Positions 47,443 to 54,785 of a stretch of DNA of 64,000 bases are shown one piece after another. Source of the stretch: Ottowia flava (GTDB taxonomy: Bacteria > Pseudomonadota > Gammaproteobacteria > Burkholderiales > Burkholderiaceae_C); NCBI RefSeq assembly GCF_008017535.1, contig NZ_VRUA01000001.1, positions 310,001 to 374,000 on the forward strand. The letters are read 5' to 3'. Both the position numbers and the translations under genes were made by a program. Below the pieces are notes generated by a model that worked only from the letters and a program-made list of their open reading frames with translations, was not told the origin of the DNA and did no database searches. Positions within the stretch are counted from its first letter, which is position 1. Every line of letters begins with the position of its first letter.

Positions 47443-48903
47443 CCTTCCGATTGGCGATCGACCGCGCCTTCACCCTGCCCGGCACCGGCACGGTGGTCAC
47501 AGGCACGGTGCACGCGGGCGAGGTCGCCGTCGGCGGCGAGCTGGCCTTGCTCCCCACTTCATCGGCCCAGCCCCTACCCGCACGCGCGCGCAGCCTGCAC
47601 GCACAAAGCCGCGAAGTCGCCCGTGCCCACGCCGGCCAGCGCTGCGCCGTTGCCCTGCCCGGTATCGCCAAGGACCAGGTCGCGCGCGGCCAGTGGCTCA
47701 CCGCCCCGACCGTCGCCTTGCAGACCCAGCGCGTCGACGTGCGCCTGACGCTGTGGCACGGCGAAGCCAAACCCTTGCGCAGTGGCGCGCGCGTGCTGGC
47801 GCACCTGGGCGCCGCGCAGGTCGCCGCCACCGTGGCCGTGCTGGACGCCGACACCCTGGCGCCCGGCGCCGGCGCCTTTGTGCAACTGGTGCTGCACGCC
47901 CCGGTGGGCGCCTGGCATGGCGAGCGCGTGCTGTTGCGCGACGCTGCGGCCAGCCGCACCTTGGCCGGCGGCAGCGTGCTCGACCCCTTCCCGCCCACGC
48001 GCTACCGCCGCACACCGCAGCGCCTGGCCGAGCTGCAGGCGCTGACCCTGCCCAGCGCCGCCGAGCGCCTGGCGGGCCTGCTGGCCGCAGCGCCTTTCGG
48101 CGTCGATCTGCAGCGCTTCACGACCGCGCAAGGCCTGCTTACCCTGCCGCCAGATGCGATGCCCGACGGCGCGCTGGCCCAAGCAGGGCAAGCGCTGGGC
48201 GCTACGCAAACCGCAGCATTGGAAGCCGCCGTGCTGGCCGCGCTGCAAGCCTTTCACGACAAGCAGCCCGACGAGTTGGGCCCCGACACCGCCCGCCTGC
48301 GCCGCCTGACCGCACCGCGCCTGTCAGCCCCGCTGTGGCAAGCGCTGCTGGCACGGCTGGCTGCCGCCGGCCAGATCGCTCTGCGCGGCGCCGTCGCCCA
48401 TCTGCCTAGCCATGGCGCGCAACTCACGGCGCAGGAAACGCGCATCGCGCAAAAAGTCGCGCCCGCGCTGTCCGCCGCCGGCTACGAAGGCGCCTGGGTG
48501 CGCGACCTGGCCAAAGGCACGGGCGACAGTGAAGCGCTGATGCGCATCACCCTGGCGCGCCTGGCCCGCCAGGGCGAGCTGCACCAGACCGTCAAGGACT
48601 TGTACTACCCGCCCGCCACCATGGCGCGCCTGGCCGCCATCGCCCGCGCCATCGGTGCCGCGCACGACGGCAACGTGCTCGCCGCCCAGTTCCGCGACGC
48701 CACCGGCCTCGGCCGCAAACGCGCCATCCAGATCCTCGAACACTTCGACCGCATCGGCCTCACCCGCCGCGTCGGCGACCTGCACAAACTGCGGGCAGAA
48801 TGCACGCTGTTCACCGAATGAATACGGCGACAAATCCCAAGACCGTCGCGCGTGCCCCTGCCAGCGAACGCCCTGCCCGGGCTGGCACCGGGCATTGGCG
48901 TTG

Positions 48904-48972
48904 TCCCCCTCCCGAAGCGCGCAGCGCGAAGAGAGAGGGGGGAAGGCGCCTGCGGCGCCACAGGGCGGAGAT
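48904..48972 (+). repeat. Family B GC-rich repeat upstream of selC
   Basis: CCCCCTCCCGAAGCGCGCAG with GAGAGAGGGGGG and GGCGCCTGCGGCGCC. It lies between selB and the tRNA gene. Confidence 0.7.
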
Positions 48973-48980
48973 TTCTCTAC

Positions 48981-49073
48981 GGAAGGGCAACCACCCTGGT
49001 GGGTGGGCCGGGCTTCAAACCCGGTGGGTGGCGCCATGCGTCGCCGGGTGGGTTCGACTCCCATGCCCTTCCG
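48981..49073 (+). tRNA. selC: tRNA-Sec (anticodon TCA)
   Basis: An eight-base acceptor stem (GGAAGGGC with GCCCTTCC), a six-base D stem (CCACCC with GGGTGG around TGGT), an anticodon stem CCGGG/CCCGG with loop CTTCAAA, a long variable arm and a T arm with TTCGACT are all visible. The eight-base acceptor and six-base D stem are hallmarks of selenocysteine tRNA. Anticodon TCA is at 49015-49017. The genome continues GCCC after the discriminator region, so a complete CCA end is not encoded exactly and would be added by the tRNA nucleotidyltransferase. Confidence 0.95.
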
Positions 49074-49093
49074 CCCATTTCATGCGCTGACCT

Positions 49094-49131
49094 AAGTGGG
49101 ACCTGCGCGGACAGCTATTCAATTCGTAGCA
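49094..49131 (-). repeat. Family A dispersed repeat, partial
   Basis: On the minus strand: GCTAC, nine bases, TAGCTGTCCGCGCAGG, the first two hairpins only. It lies just after selC. Confidence 0.65.
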
Positions 49132-49163
49132 AGCGCATGACCGTACGGATGTCAGCCCAGCGC

Positions 49164-49643
49164 TCAACCCTTGATCGGGATCGGCGTCGCGCGGTCGATC
49201 GGCACGGCCGTCAGGCTGTTCTGCGGGGAGCCTTCGACCAGCTTGTCGGAGTACGTCAAGTACAGCAGCGTGTTGCGCTGCGTGTCGACCATGCGCACCA
49301 CACGCAGGCGTTTGAAGAGCACCGACATGCGTTCGCTGAAGACTTCGTCCTCCTTGGGCAGCGGCGCCTTGAAGCGCACCGGCCCGACCTGGCGGCAGGC
49401 GATCGACGCTTCGGCCTTGTCCTCCGCCAGCCCCAAGCCGCCCTTGACGCCGCCGGTGCGGGCACGCGACACATAGCAGGTCACGCCCTCGACCTGCGGG
49501 TCGTCGTACGCCTCGACCACGATCTTGTGGTTGGGACCGATCCACTGAAAGGCGGTGCTGACATCGCCGATCTTCTGGGCGGTCGCCCACAGCGGCGCGC
49601 CCAGCAGGCACGCCAAGGCAAGGGCAGGAAGGCTTTTTTTCAT
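49164..49643 (-). CDS. creA: CreA family protein
   Basis: A 159-residue secreted protein with a signal peptide (MKKSLPALALACLLGAPLWA) and the CreA core FQWIGPNHKIVVEAYDDPQV, then GVTCYVSRARTGG. The family is widespread and its function is not established. Start at ATG 49643 follows from the signal peptide; the frame is open beyond. Convergent with selC. Confidence 0.9.
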   Translation of the reverse strand: MKKSLPALALACLLGAPLWATAQKIGDVSTAFQWIGPNHKIVVEAYDDPQVEGVTCYVSRARTGGVKGGLGLAEDKAEASIACRQVGPVRFKAPLPKEDEVFSERMSVLFKRLRVVRMVDTQRNTLLYLTYSDKLVEGSPQNSLTAVPIDRATPIPIKG

Positions 49644-49682
49644 CTCTGAAGCATTGGAGTCAAATCGGTCTGTGACGCCAGT

Positions 49683-49710
49683 GTATTCTGCGCAGGCAGC
49701 TATCATTACA
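49683..49710 (-). repeat. Family A repeat, short fragment
   Basis: On the minus strand: TGATAGCTGCCTGCGCAGA, the central hairpin only. It is in the divergent region upstream of the lipoyl protein. Confidence 0.55.
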
Positions 49711-49749
49711 GAAGCACATCTTCGATATGCTTGAACCCATTTCAGCGAC

Positions 49750-50238
49750 ATGAGCGCCCCACCCCTGGTCCACCCGGACGATCTGCACTACCTGATGGCC
49801 GAACAGGTCTGGGCGCGCTTGACCGCTGACGGCACAGCCACCGTGGGCATCACGCAGTTGGGCATCCGTCTGTCGGGCGAGGTCTACATGTGCCGCGCCA
49901 AGCGCGTGGGCACCGAGCTGGCGCAGGGCAACACGGTGGCGGTGGTCGAGCTGTCGAAGTCGGTCGTTGCCGTCAAGTCGCCCGTCAGCGGCACGGTGGT
50001 TGAGGTGAACGAGGCGCTGGACGACCGGCCCGAGCTGGTCCACCGCGACCCGTACGGCGCCGGCTGGATCGCGCGCGTGCAGCTGAGCGACTGGGCCGCC
50101 GACGCCCCCGCGCTGCTGACCGGCGACGCCGTCGCGCCCGCCATGGCGCACCACGCCTGGCTGCACCGGCTGGAGATGCAACCGGCCACCACGCCCGGCC
50201 TGCCTGCCACCGGCAAGCCGGAAGGCGGCGCGCCATGA
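49750..50238 (+). CDS. GcvH-like lipoyl-binding protein
   Basis: The 162-residue protein has a GcvH-type barrel with the lipoyl lysine in VVELSKSVVAV (K70) and PVSGTVVEVNEALDD. It is not beside gcvT or gcvP and its immediate partner is a DsrE-like protein, which recalls lipoate-binding proteins of sulfur oxidation pathways. Residues 115-162 are a family-specific tail. It could accept a lipoyl group for sulfur transfer or replace GcvH; the sequence does not decide. Confidence 0.82.
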   Translation: MSAPPLVHPDDLHYLMAEQVWARLTADGTATVGITQLGIRLSGEVYMCRAKRVGTELAQGNTVAVVELSKSVVAVKSPVSGTVVEVNEALDDRPELVHRDPYGAGWIARVQLSDWAADAPALLTGDAVAPAMAHHAWLHRLEMQPATTPGLPATGKPEGGAP

Positions 50239-50630
50239 GCTTCACCGAACACAGCCCCGACGGCGTGGCCATCCTGCTCTGGGCCACCGACCCGAGCACG
50301 CCCGAGCGCCTGGCCACGCCGTTCTTCCAAGCCGCCGCCGCTGCCGCGATGGACGCGCCGGTGGAGATCTACTTCACCGCCGCCAGCGTGCACCTGCTGG
50401 TGCCCGGCATGGCCGCGGCCCTGCGCGCCAGCCCGCGCGTCCATAAAACCGTGCTGGCCCACATCCAGGACGCGGCCGCCCACGGGGCGCGCCTCTTCGC
50501 CTGCAGCGACGCACTGGCCGCGCACGGCCTGACCGACACGCCCCTGATTGCCGAAGTCGCCGGCCGCGGCGGCGCCGTGCAGTTCATGGCCCGCGCGCTG
50601 GACCTGCGCTGGCGCACCCTGGTGTTCTAA
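50235..50630 (+). CDS. DsrE-like sulfur-relay protein
   Basis: The 131-residue protein has a DsrE/DsrF fold pattern with a cysteine in ARLFACSDALAAHGL (about residue 90), the usual sulfur-carrying position. ATG overlaps the stop of the lipoyl protein (ATGA), so the two are translationally coupled. A role in sulfur transfer with the lipoyl protein is inferred from the pairing. Confidence 0.8.
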   Translation: MSFTEHSPDGVAILLWATDPSTPERLATPFFQAAAAAAMDAPVEIYFTAASVHLLVPGMAAALRASPRVHKTVLAHIQDAAAHGARLFACSDALAAHGLTDTPLIAEVAGRGGAVQFMARALDLRWRTLVF

Positions 50631-50632
50631 GC

Positions 50633-51226
50633 ATGGCCCACAGGGCGCCCCCGCACCTGGACACGCCCGCCACGCTGCGCACCGAACGGTTGGTCCTGCG
50701 TCCCTGGTGCGACAGCGACCGCGCGCCCTTTGCCGCGCTGAACGCCGATGCCGAGACCATGCGCTTCTTCCCCGAACCGCTGACGCGCGCCGAAAGCGAC
50801 GCGCTGGCCGACCGCTGCCAGGCGCTGATCGCCATGCGCGGTTGGGGCTTCTGGGCGGTCGAGCGACAGGACAACGGCGCCTTCATCGGCATGCTCGGCC
50901 TGCACGTGCCGGCGCCTGACCTGCCGTTCTCGCCCTGCGTCGAAGTCGGCTGGCGGCTGGCGCGCGAGCACTGGGGCCAGGGCCTGGCGACCGAGGGCGC
51001 TCGCGCCGCGTTGGCGTTTGGCTTTGACCGGCTGGGCCTGGACGAGATCGTGTCGTTCACCACCGTGACCAACACGCCGTCGCAAGCCGTGATGCAGCGC
51101 CTGGGCATGCAACGCGATGTGGCCACGTTCGAGCACCCGGCCCTGCCCGTCGGCCACCCGCTGCGCGAGCATGTGCTGTGCCGAGTCCTCTCAGGCGACC
51201 TGGCCAATCACCGTTCGACGTCTTGA
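50633..51226 (+). CDS. GNAT-family N-acetyltransferase
   Basis: A 197-residue RimJ/RimL-like acetyltransferase with LRTERLVLRPW at the start, WAVERQDNGAFIGMLGL and a CoA site EHWGQGLATEGARAAL (about residues 112-127). It starts two bases after the DsrE-like stop, so it belongs to the same transcript. The substrate is unknown. Confidence 0.9.
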   Translation: MAHRAPPHLDTPATLRTERLVLRPWCDSDRAPFAALNADAETMRFFPEPLTRAESDALADRCQALIAMRGWGFWAVERQDNGAFIGMLGLHVPAPDLPFSPCVEVGWRLAREHWGQGLATEGARAALAFGFDRLGLDEIVSFTTVTNTPSQAVMQRLGMQRDVATFEHPALPVGHPLREHVLCRVLSGDLANHRSTS

Positions 51227-51544
51227 CCCTTGGCGGCGATCACCCAGACCCGACCCGCGCGACGCGATGTGCACGATCTGACCTCGTCGAGCGCGCTGGA
51301 AAGGACGCCTCTTTTCTAAGAGATGTACCCGACGGACCCTCGAGACCGGCGGCCAAGCCTCCAACAGCTTCAGGTGATCGCAAAATGGAAATCGGATTGA
51401 TCTGTCATCATTGGCTTCTACTCTCTGTTTCCGCATCCGATCCGAGCATATTTGATCATTGCGCTTAGCCATCGGAACAGTGAGAACAGCACTCATTCTT
51501 TCTACCCAACACGCGAGAGCTCTCTGCGCTCAATTGAATTTTAA
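51227..51544. other. Left flank of the AT-rich islet
   Basis: This 318-base region falls from high to low GC from about 51380 onward. A frame at 51178-51468 overlaps the acetyltransferase and has no start signal. A/T-rich hexamers upstream of 51545 could be the islet promoter. Confidence 0.5.
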
Positions 51545-52459
51545 ATGCTAGGCATTTTGAGCAATACAAACCTTAAGATCGTCTTGCCCGTTCGATTTGG
51601 ACAAGACACGATGTATGGCGTAATTCGAAGAGGAATTACAGACCAAGGGGACGCACGCGCTTCAAATATCGACATTGACTTCGGAAGCATTCAGTTTATC
51701 GAACCGATCGGCGTTGTAGTATTAAGTAATTTTATAGAATATCTACGCCGATGCAAAGTTAATGGAAATTTGACCAATATCTGGAAAACCTATCCAGCGG
51801 TTCAATACCTCGATGACTGCGGTTTTTTCGCGAGATACCACGGACAACCTCTAAGCCAACATGCGCAAAGACGTCCAACAATGTTCCCATTGACCCTCAT
51901 TTCGAATGAACAGGCAATGGGATTTCTCTATATGACCTTAATTCCTTGGGCAGCAACGCAGTTGGGCGTCCCTGACGAAGCACTTGCGAGTCTTCGCGTT
52001 TGTTTAGAGGAAATCCTTCACAACATTAACGATCATTCCGGGGTCGGAGTAGGTTGCATCCACGCTCAATTCTTTCCTAATGATGGTGAACTGCATATCG
52101 CAATCTCCGATTTCGGAACGGGAATACCCAATGTCGTGCGAACAAGAGTACCTCAGATTTCTGATGCCGAGGCACTAAAACTGGCATGCACCCAGGGGTT
52201 CACCACTCAATCAAACGTGCGGAACCGCGGTGCTGGCCTCGATGTCCTGATTTCCACGATTACAACGAAGGATCGCGGCCATATTTCAATCATCTCAGGA
52301 AGAGCAAATATATCGGCACTGAACGTCGGAGGCATTGCGAAGCGGACCGCCAGAACCAAGCCATTCGTATATCCGGGAACATTGGTTCGGGTCGCCCTAA
52401 AGACTGATAGACTACAGGGTTGGATCGATGAAGTCGAGCCGGAGGTTTTCAAATGGTAA
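51545..52459 (+). CDS. STAS-like/GHKL ATPase protein of the AT-rich islet
   Basis: The 304-residue protein has two parts. Residues 1-110 look like a STAS fold (IDIDFGSIQFIEPIGVVVL) but with EPI where a phosphorylated serine usually sits. Residues about 150-290 are a GHKL ATPase with an N box EEILHNINDHS, G1 DFGTGIP and G2 NRGAGLDVLI. This resembles RsbW/SpoIIAB-type kinase ATPases of the HATPase_c_2 type. It overlaps the next gene by seven bases. The codon use is A/T-rich, unlike its neighbours, indicating recent transfer. No Shine-Dalgarno is clear before ATG. Target unknown. Confidence 0.8.
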   Translation: MLGILSNTNLKIVLPVRFGQDTMYGVIRRGITDQGDARASNIDIDFGSIQFIEPIGVVVLSNFIEYLRRCKVNGNLTNIWKTYPAVQYLDDCGFFARYHGQPLSQHAQRRPTMFPLTLISNEQAMGFLYMTLIPWAATQLGVPDEALASLRVCLEEILHNINDHSGVGVGCIHAQFFPNDGELHIAISDFGTGIPNVVRTRVPQISDAEALKLACTQGFTTQSNVRNRGAGLDVLISTITTKDRGHISIISGRANISALNVGGIAKRTARTKPFVYPGTLVRVALKTDRLQGWIDEVEPEVFKW

Positions 52460-52740
52460 TATTTCGCATTTTGGATTATGTAGAAAACTATTCAACGTAT
52501 GATGACGGAAATGTCATATTTGAATTAATCGCACCAAGAATCAATAGCGGTGAAGACGTCGCACTATCCTTCGAGGGAATCCCCGCAATCTCATCCTCCT
52601 TCGTCAATGCCGCAATCGTTCGACTTGTCGAAGTCGTATCGCTCACGGAAATCCGACAACATTTGATGCTAGTTAACTCTACGCGGCAGATTAACGAATT
52701 GGTTCGAAAGCGAATCGATCATCTCTCGGCACCCAATTAG
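52453..52740 (+). CDS. DUF4325/STAS-like protein, partner of the ATPase
   Basis: The 95-residue protein has a STAS-like core, DVALSFEGIPAISSSFVNAA, with serines at the site where anti-sigma antagonists are phosphorylated. It matches the DUF4325 pattern in a general way. It overlaps the ATPase gene by seven bases, so the pair is translated together. An on/off switch in which the ATPase phosphorylates this protein is plausible but inferred. Confidence 0.78.
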   Translation: MVIFRILDYVENYSTYDDGNVIFELIAPRINSGEDVALSFEGIPAISSSFVNAAIVRLVEVVSLTEIRQHLMLVNSTRQINELVRKRIDHLSAPN

Positions 52741-52802
52741 TACCATGAGATTTTAGATTGCGATATTTCTATTGATCTCACCTTAGACCCAGCTTTTAGG
52801 AA

Positions 52803-54092
52803 CTATTCCGAAACAGAAATCGATGCGGACTTGGCGGCGCTGTCTAGAATGCCTATCAACCCTAGCAAATCCGCCCCACCCGGCGCCTGGAAGCTGCGCA
52901 GGCCAAACTCGGGCAGCACAGCCAGCAGGTGGTCGAAGATGTCGCCCTGAATCGCCTCGTAGTCGGCCCAGCGCGTGGTGTTGGTGAAGCAGTACAGCTC
53001 GAGCGGCACGCCCTCGGCCGTGGGCTGCAGCATGCGCACCATCAGCGTCATGTCTTCGTGGATGCCACTGTTGGCCTTGAGGTAAGCGTGCACATAAGCG
53101 CGGAAGGTGCCGATGTTGGTCAGGCGGCGCTGGTTGGCGGGCACGCGCGCCAGCGCTTCGCCCAGCTCGCTGGCCTTCATGCTGCGCGAGATCTTCACCG
53201 CGCTGGCTTTCTCGTGCACGTAGTCGGCGATCAGCGTGATCTGCCCGAGGCGCTCGATTTCTTCGTCGGTCAGGAAACGGATGCTGCCCGCGTCGATCAT
53301 CAGCGTGCGCTTGATGCGCCGGCCGCCCGATTCACTCATGCCGCGCCAGTTCTTGAAGCTCTCGCTCATCAGCTTCCAGGTCGGGATGGTGACGATGGTC
53401 TTGTCGAAGTTCTGCACCTTGACGGTGTTGAGCGCGATGTCGATCACGTCGCCGTCGGCACCGGCCTGCGGCACCTCGATCCAGTCGCCCACGCGCAGCA
53501 TGTCGTTGCCCTCGATCTGCAGGCCGGCGGCAAACGACTTGATGGTGTCCTGGAACACCAGCATCAGCACCGCCGACATGGCGCCAAACCCCGACAGCAC
53601 GATCAGCGGCGACTTGTCGGCCAGCGCCGCGATCATCACGACCACCGCTGCCGCGCCGACCACCAGCTGGCCCAGCTGGATGTACGACTTGATCGAGCGG
53701 CTGCGCCCGTCGTCGTGCGCCAGGGCGCGCTGCTGGTGCACCTCCAGCGTGACGTCCAGCACCTTGAACAGCGTGCGCGCCACGCAGAGCACGGTCAGCG
53801 CGGCGGCGACGTTCTGCACCACGGTGACGACGGCGGCAGGCAGATGCTCGATGAAGCCGATGCCCACCTGGATGATCAGCGTCGGCACGATCTGCGCCGC
53901 GCGGTTCAGCACCTGCGGGTTCAGCAGCACGGCGGCGAGGCCCGGCCGGCTGGCCGTGCCCAGGCGCGCCAGGCCGCGCGCCAGCACATGCCGCGCCAGC
54001 CACTGCGCCACCCAGGACACGAGCAGCAGGCCCAGCACGCCGATGGCGGCCTGCACCGCGGGTTGCGATAAAGACATTTCCTGCCAGTTCAA
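52803..54092 (-). CDS. Mechanosensitive channel, MscS/YbdG family
   Basis: The 429-residue protein has about five N-terminal membrane helices, the pore-like segment FGAMSAVLMLVFQDTIKSFAAG (about residue 175, split here by family pattern) and the MscS beta domain (GDWIEVPQAGADGDVIDIAL, then TIVTIPTWKLM). The length and long C-terminal domain match YbdG-type channels, which open during osmotic downshock. ATG at 54092 follows an AGGAGG site. Confidence 0.93.
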   Translation of the reverse strand: MNWQEMSLSQPAVQAAIGVLGLLLVSWVAQWLARHVLARGLARLGTASRPGLAAVLLNPQVLNRAAQIVPTLIIQVGIGFIEHLPAAVVTVVQNVAAALTVLCVARTLFKVLDVTLEVHQQRALAHDDGRSRSIKSYIQLGQLVVGAAAVVVMIAALADKSPLIVLSGFGAMSAVLMLVFQDTIKSFAAGLQIEGNDMLRVGDWIEVPQAGADGDVIDIALNTVKVQNFDKTIVTIPTWKLMSESFKNWRGMSESGGRRIKRTLMIDAGSIRFLTDEEIERLGQITLIADYVHEKASAVKISRSMKASELGEALARVPANQRRLTNIGTFRAYVHAYLKANSGIHEDMTLMVRMLQPTAEGVPLELYCFTNTTRWADYEAIQGDIFDHLLAVLPEFGLRSFQAPGGADLLGLIGILDSAAKSASISVSE

Positions 54093-54400
54093 GGTGGGTT
54101 CCTCCTGAATATGGGGCGCCGTGGCTAAAGCCTAAGCCTGTCACATGACAGGCAGCGCTCAGCGGCGCACCCGAGCCAACCGGCGCGCCGACGTGGTGGC
54201 GAATGGCGCGGTGACCCGGTTGCCCGATGGCACGGGCGCGGTGACTTGGAGCGCGTGACGGTCAGCCGAAGTGGTCCAGGCGCGCGCGAATCTTGCTTCG
54301 ATTCTCCACCAGCCGAAAAGGTTCCCGGCGCTAGTCCCATCTGCGCTGGCAGCTACAGATAAGCTAGCAAAAAACACCCAACCCGCGGAATGTTCCGCGC
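54093..54400. other. Intergenic region with one family A repeat
   Basis: This 308-base gap carries an inverted family A repeat near 54309-54371; the rest is GC-rich and featureless. Confidence 0.5.
54309..54371 (-). repeat. Family A dispersed repeat
   Basis: On the minus strand: GCTAG, seven or nine bases, TAGCTGCCAGCGCAGATGG, then GACTAGCGCCGGGAACC. The last hairpin is lost. Confidence 0.7.
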
Positions 54401-54739
54401 TCAACCCAACCAGCCCAGACCTTTGAAGGCGCCCATCAGGCCGAGAAAACCGCCCAGCGCTGCGTAGAACCAAGCCATCTTGCGCCCGCTCGGGCGTGAG
54501 CCGTGCTCGCACAGCCACATCAGCCCGCGCAAGAAGAACCACCAATAGCTCAGCCCGAACATCGCGCCCCAGGCCATGACGTAGGCGCCCGGCCACACCG
54601 CGGCATCGCCCTGGTCGAGATATCCGGTGCGCTGCTCGGCCGCCAGCACGGCCCACAGCAGGGCGGCCAGCACGCCGATCAACACGGCGCTGAGCAGGTA
54701 GCCGGATTCGTCGGCCTCCGACGCGTCAGGCGCGCTCAT
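54401..54739 (-). CDS. Small three-helix membrane protein, unknown
   Basis: A 112-residue protein with helices around LLSAVLIGVLAALLWAVLA, WGAMFGLSYWWFFLRGLMWL and FYAALGGFLGLMGAF. No family is recognised. The frame has good codon usage and lies 46 bases after the acyl-CoA synthetase on the same strand, so it may be cotranscribed. Confidence 0.65.
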   Translation of the reverse strand: MSAPDASEADESGYLLSAVLIGVLAALLWAVLAAEQRTGYLDQGDAAVWPGAYVMAWGAMFGLSYWWFFLRGLMWLCEHGSRPSGRKMAWFYAALGGFLGLMGAFKGLGWLG

Positions 54740-54785
54740 TCAGCCGCCGTGGCCACCCCGTGCGGCGCACCCGCGGGCACGCGCA

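Larger units (their letters stand above)
46831..48821 (+). pseudogene. selB: Selenocysteine-specific elongation factor, frameshifted as read
   Basis: The N-terminal GTPase ([20 protein letters not shown]) runs in frame to about 47063. A family B repeat then adds about 29 codons, ending AAERM. After that the reading must step back one base to continue as [15 protein letters not shown] and through NKTD-type GTPase motifs to the C-terminal winged helices (end 48821). Restoring one G at about 47064 (ATGG to ATGGG) gives one 663-residue product, close to normal SelB length plus the insert. Since fdnG needs SelB, either the gap is a base-calling error or the gene is broken, in which case the UGA of fdnG could not be read. 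A second, family A, repeat is read in frame at 47379. Confidence 0.85.

Noticed and set aside
47076-48821. SelB as an independent gene starting at GTG 47076
   Set aside because: The start lies inside the GTPase DVPGH motif and lacks the P-loop, which is encoded just upstream in another frame.
51178-51468. Open frame at the edge of the AT-rich islet
   Set aside because: It overlaps the acetyltransferase end, has no ribosome site and no recognisable product.
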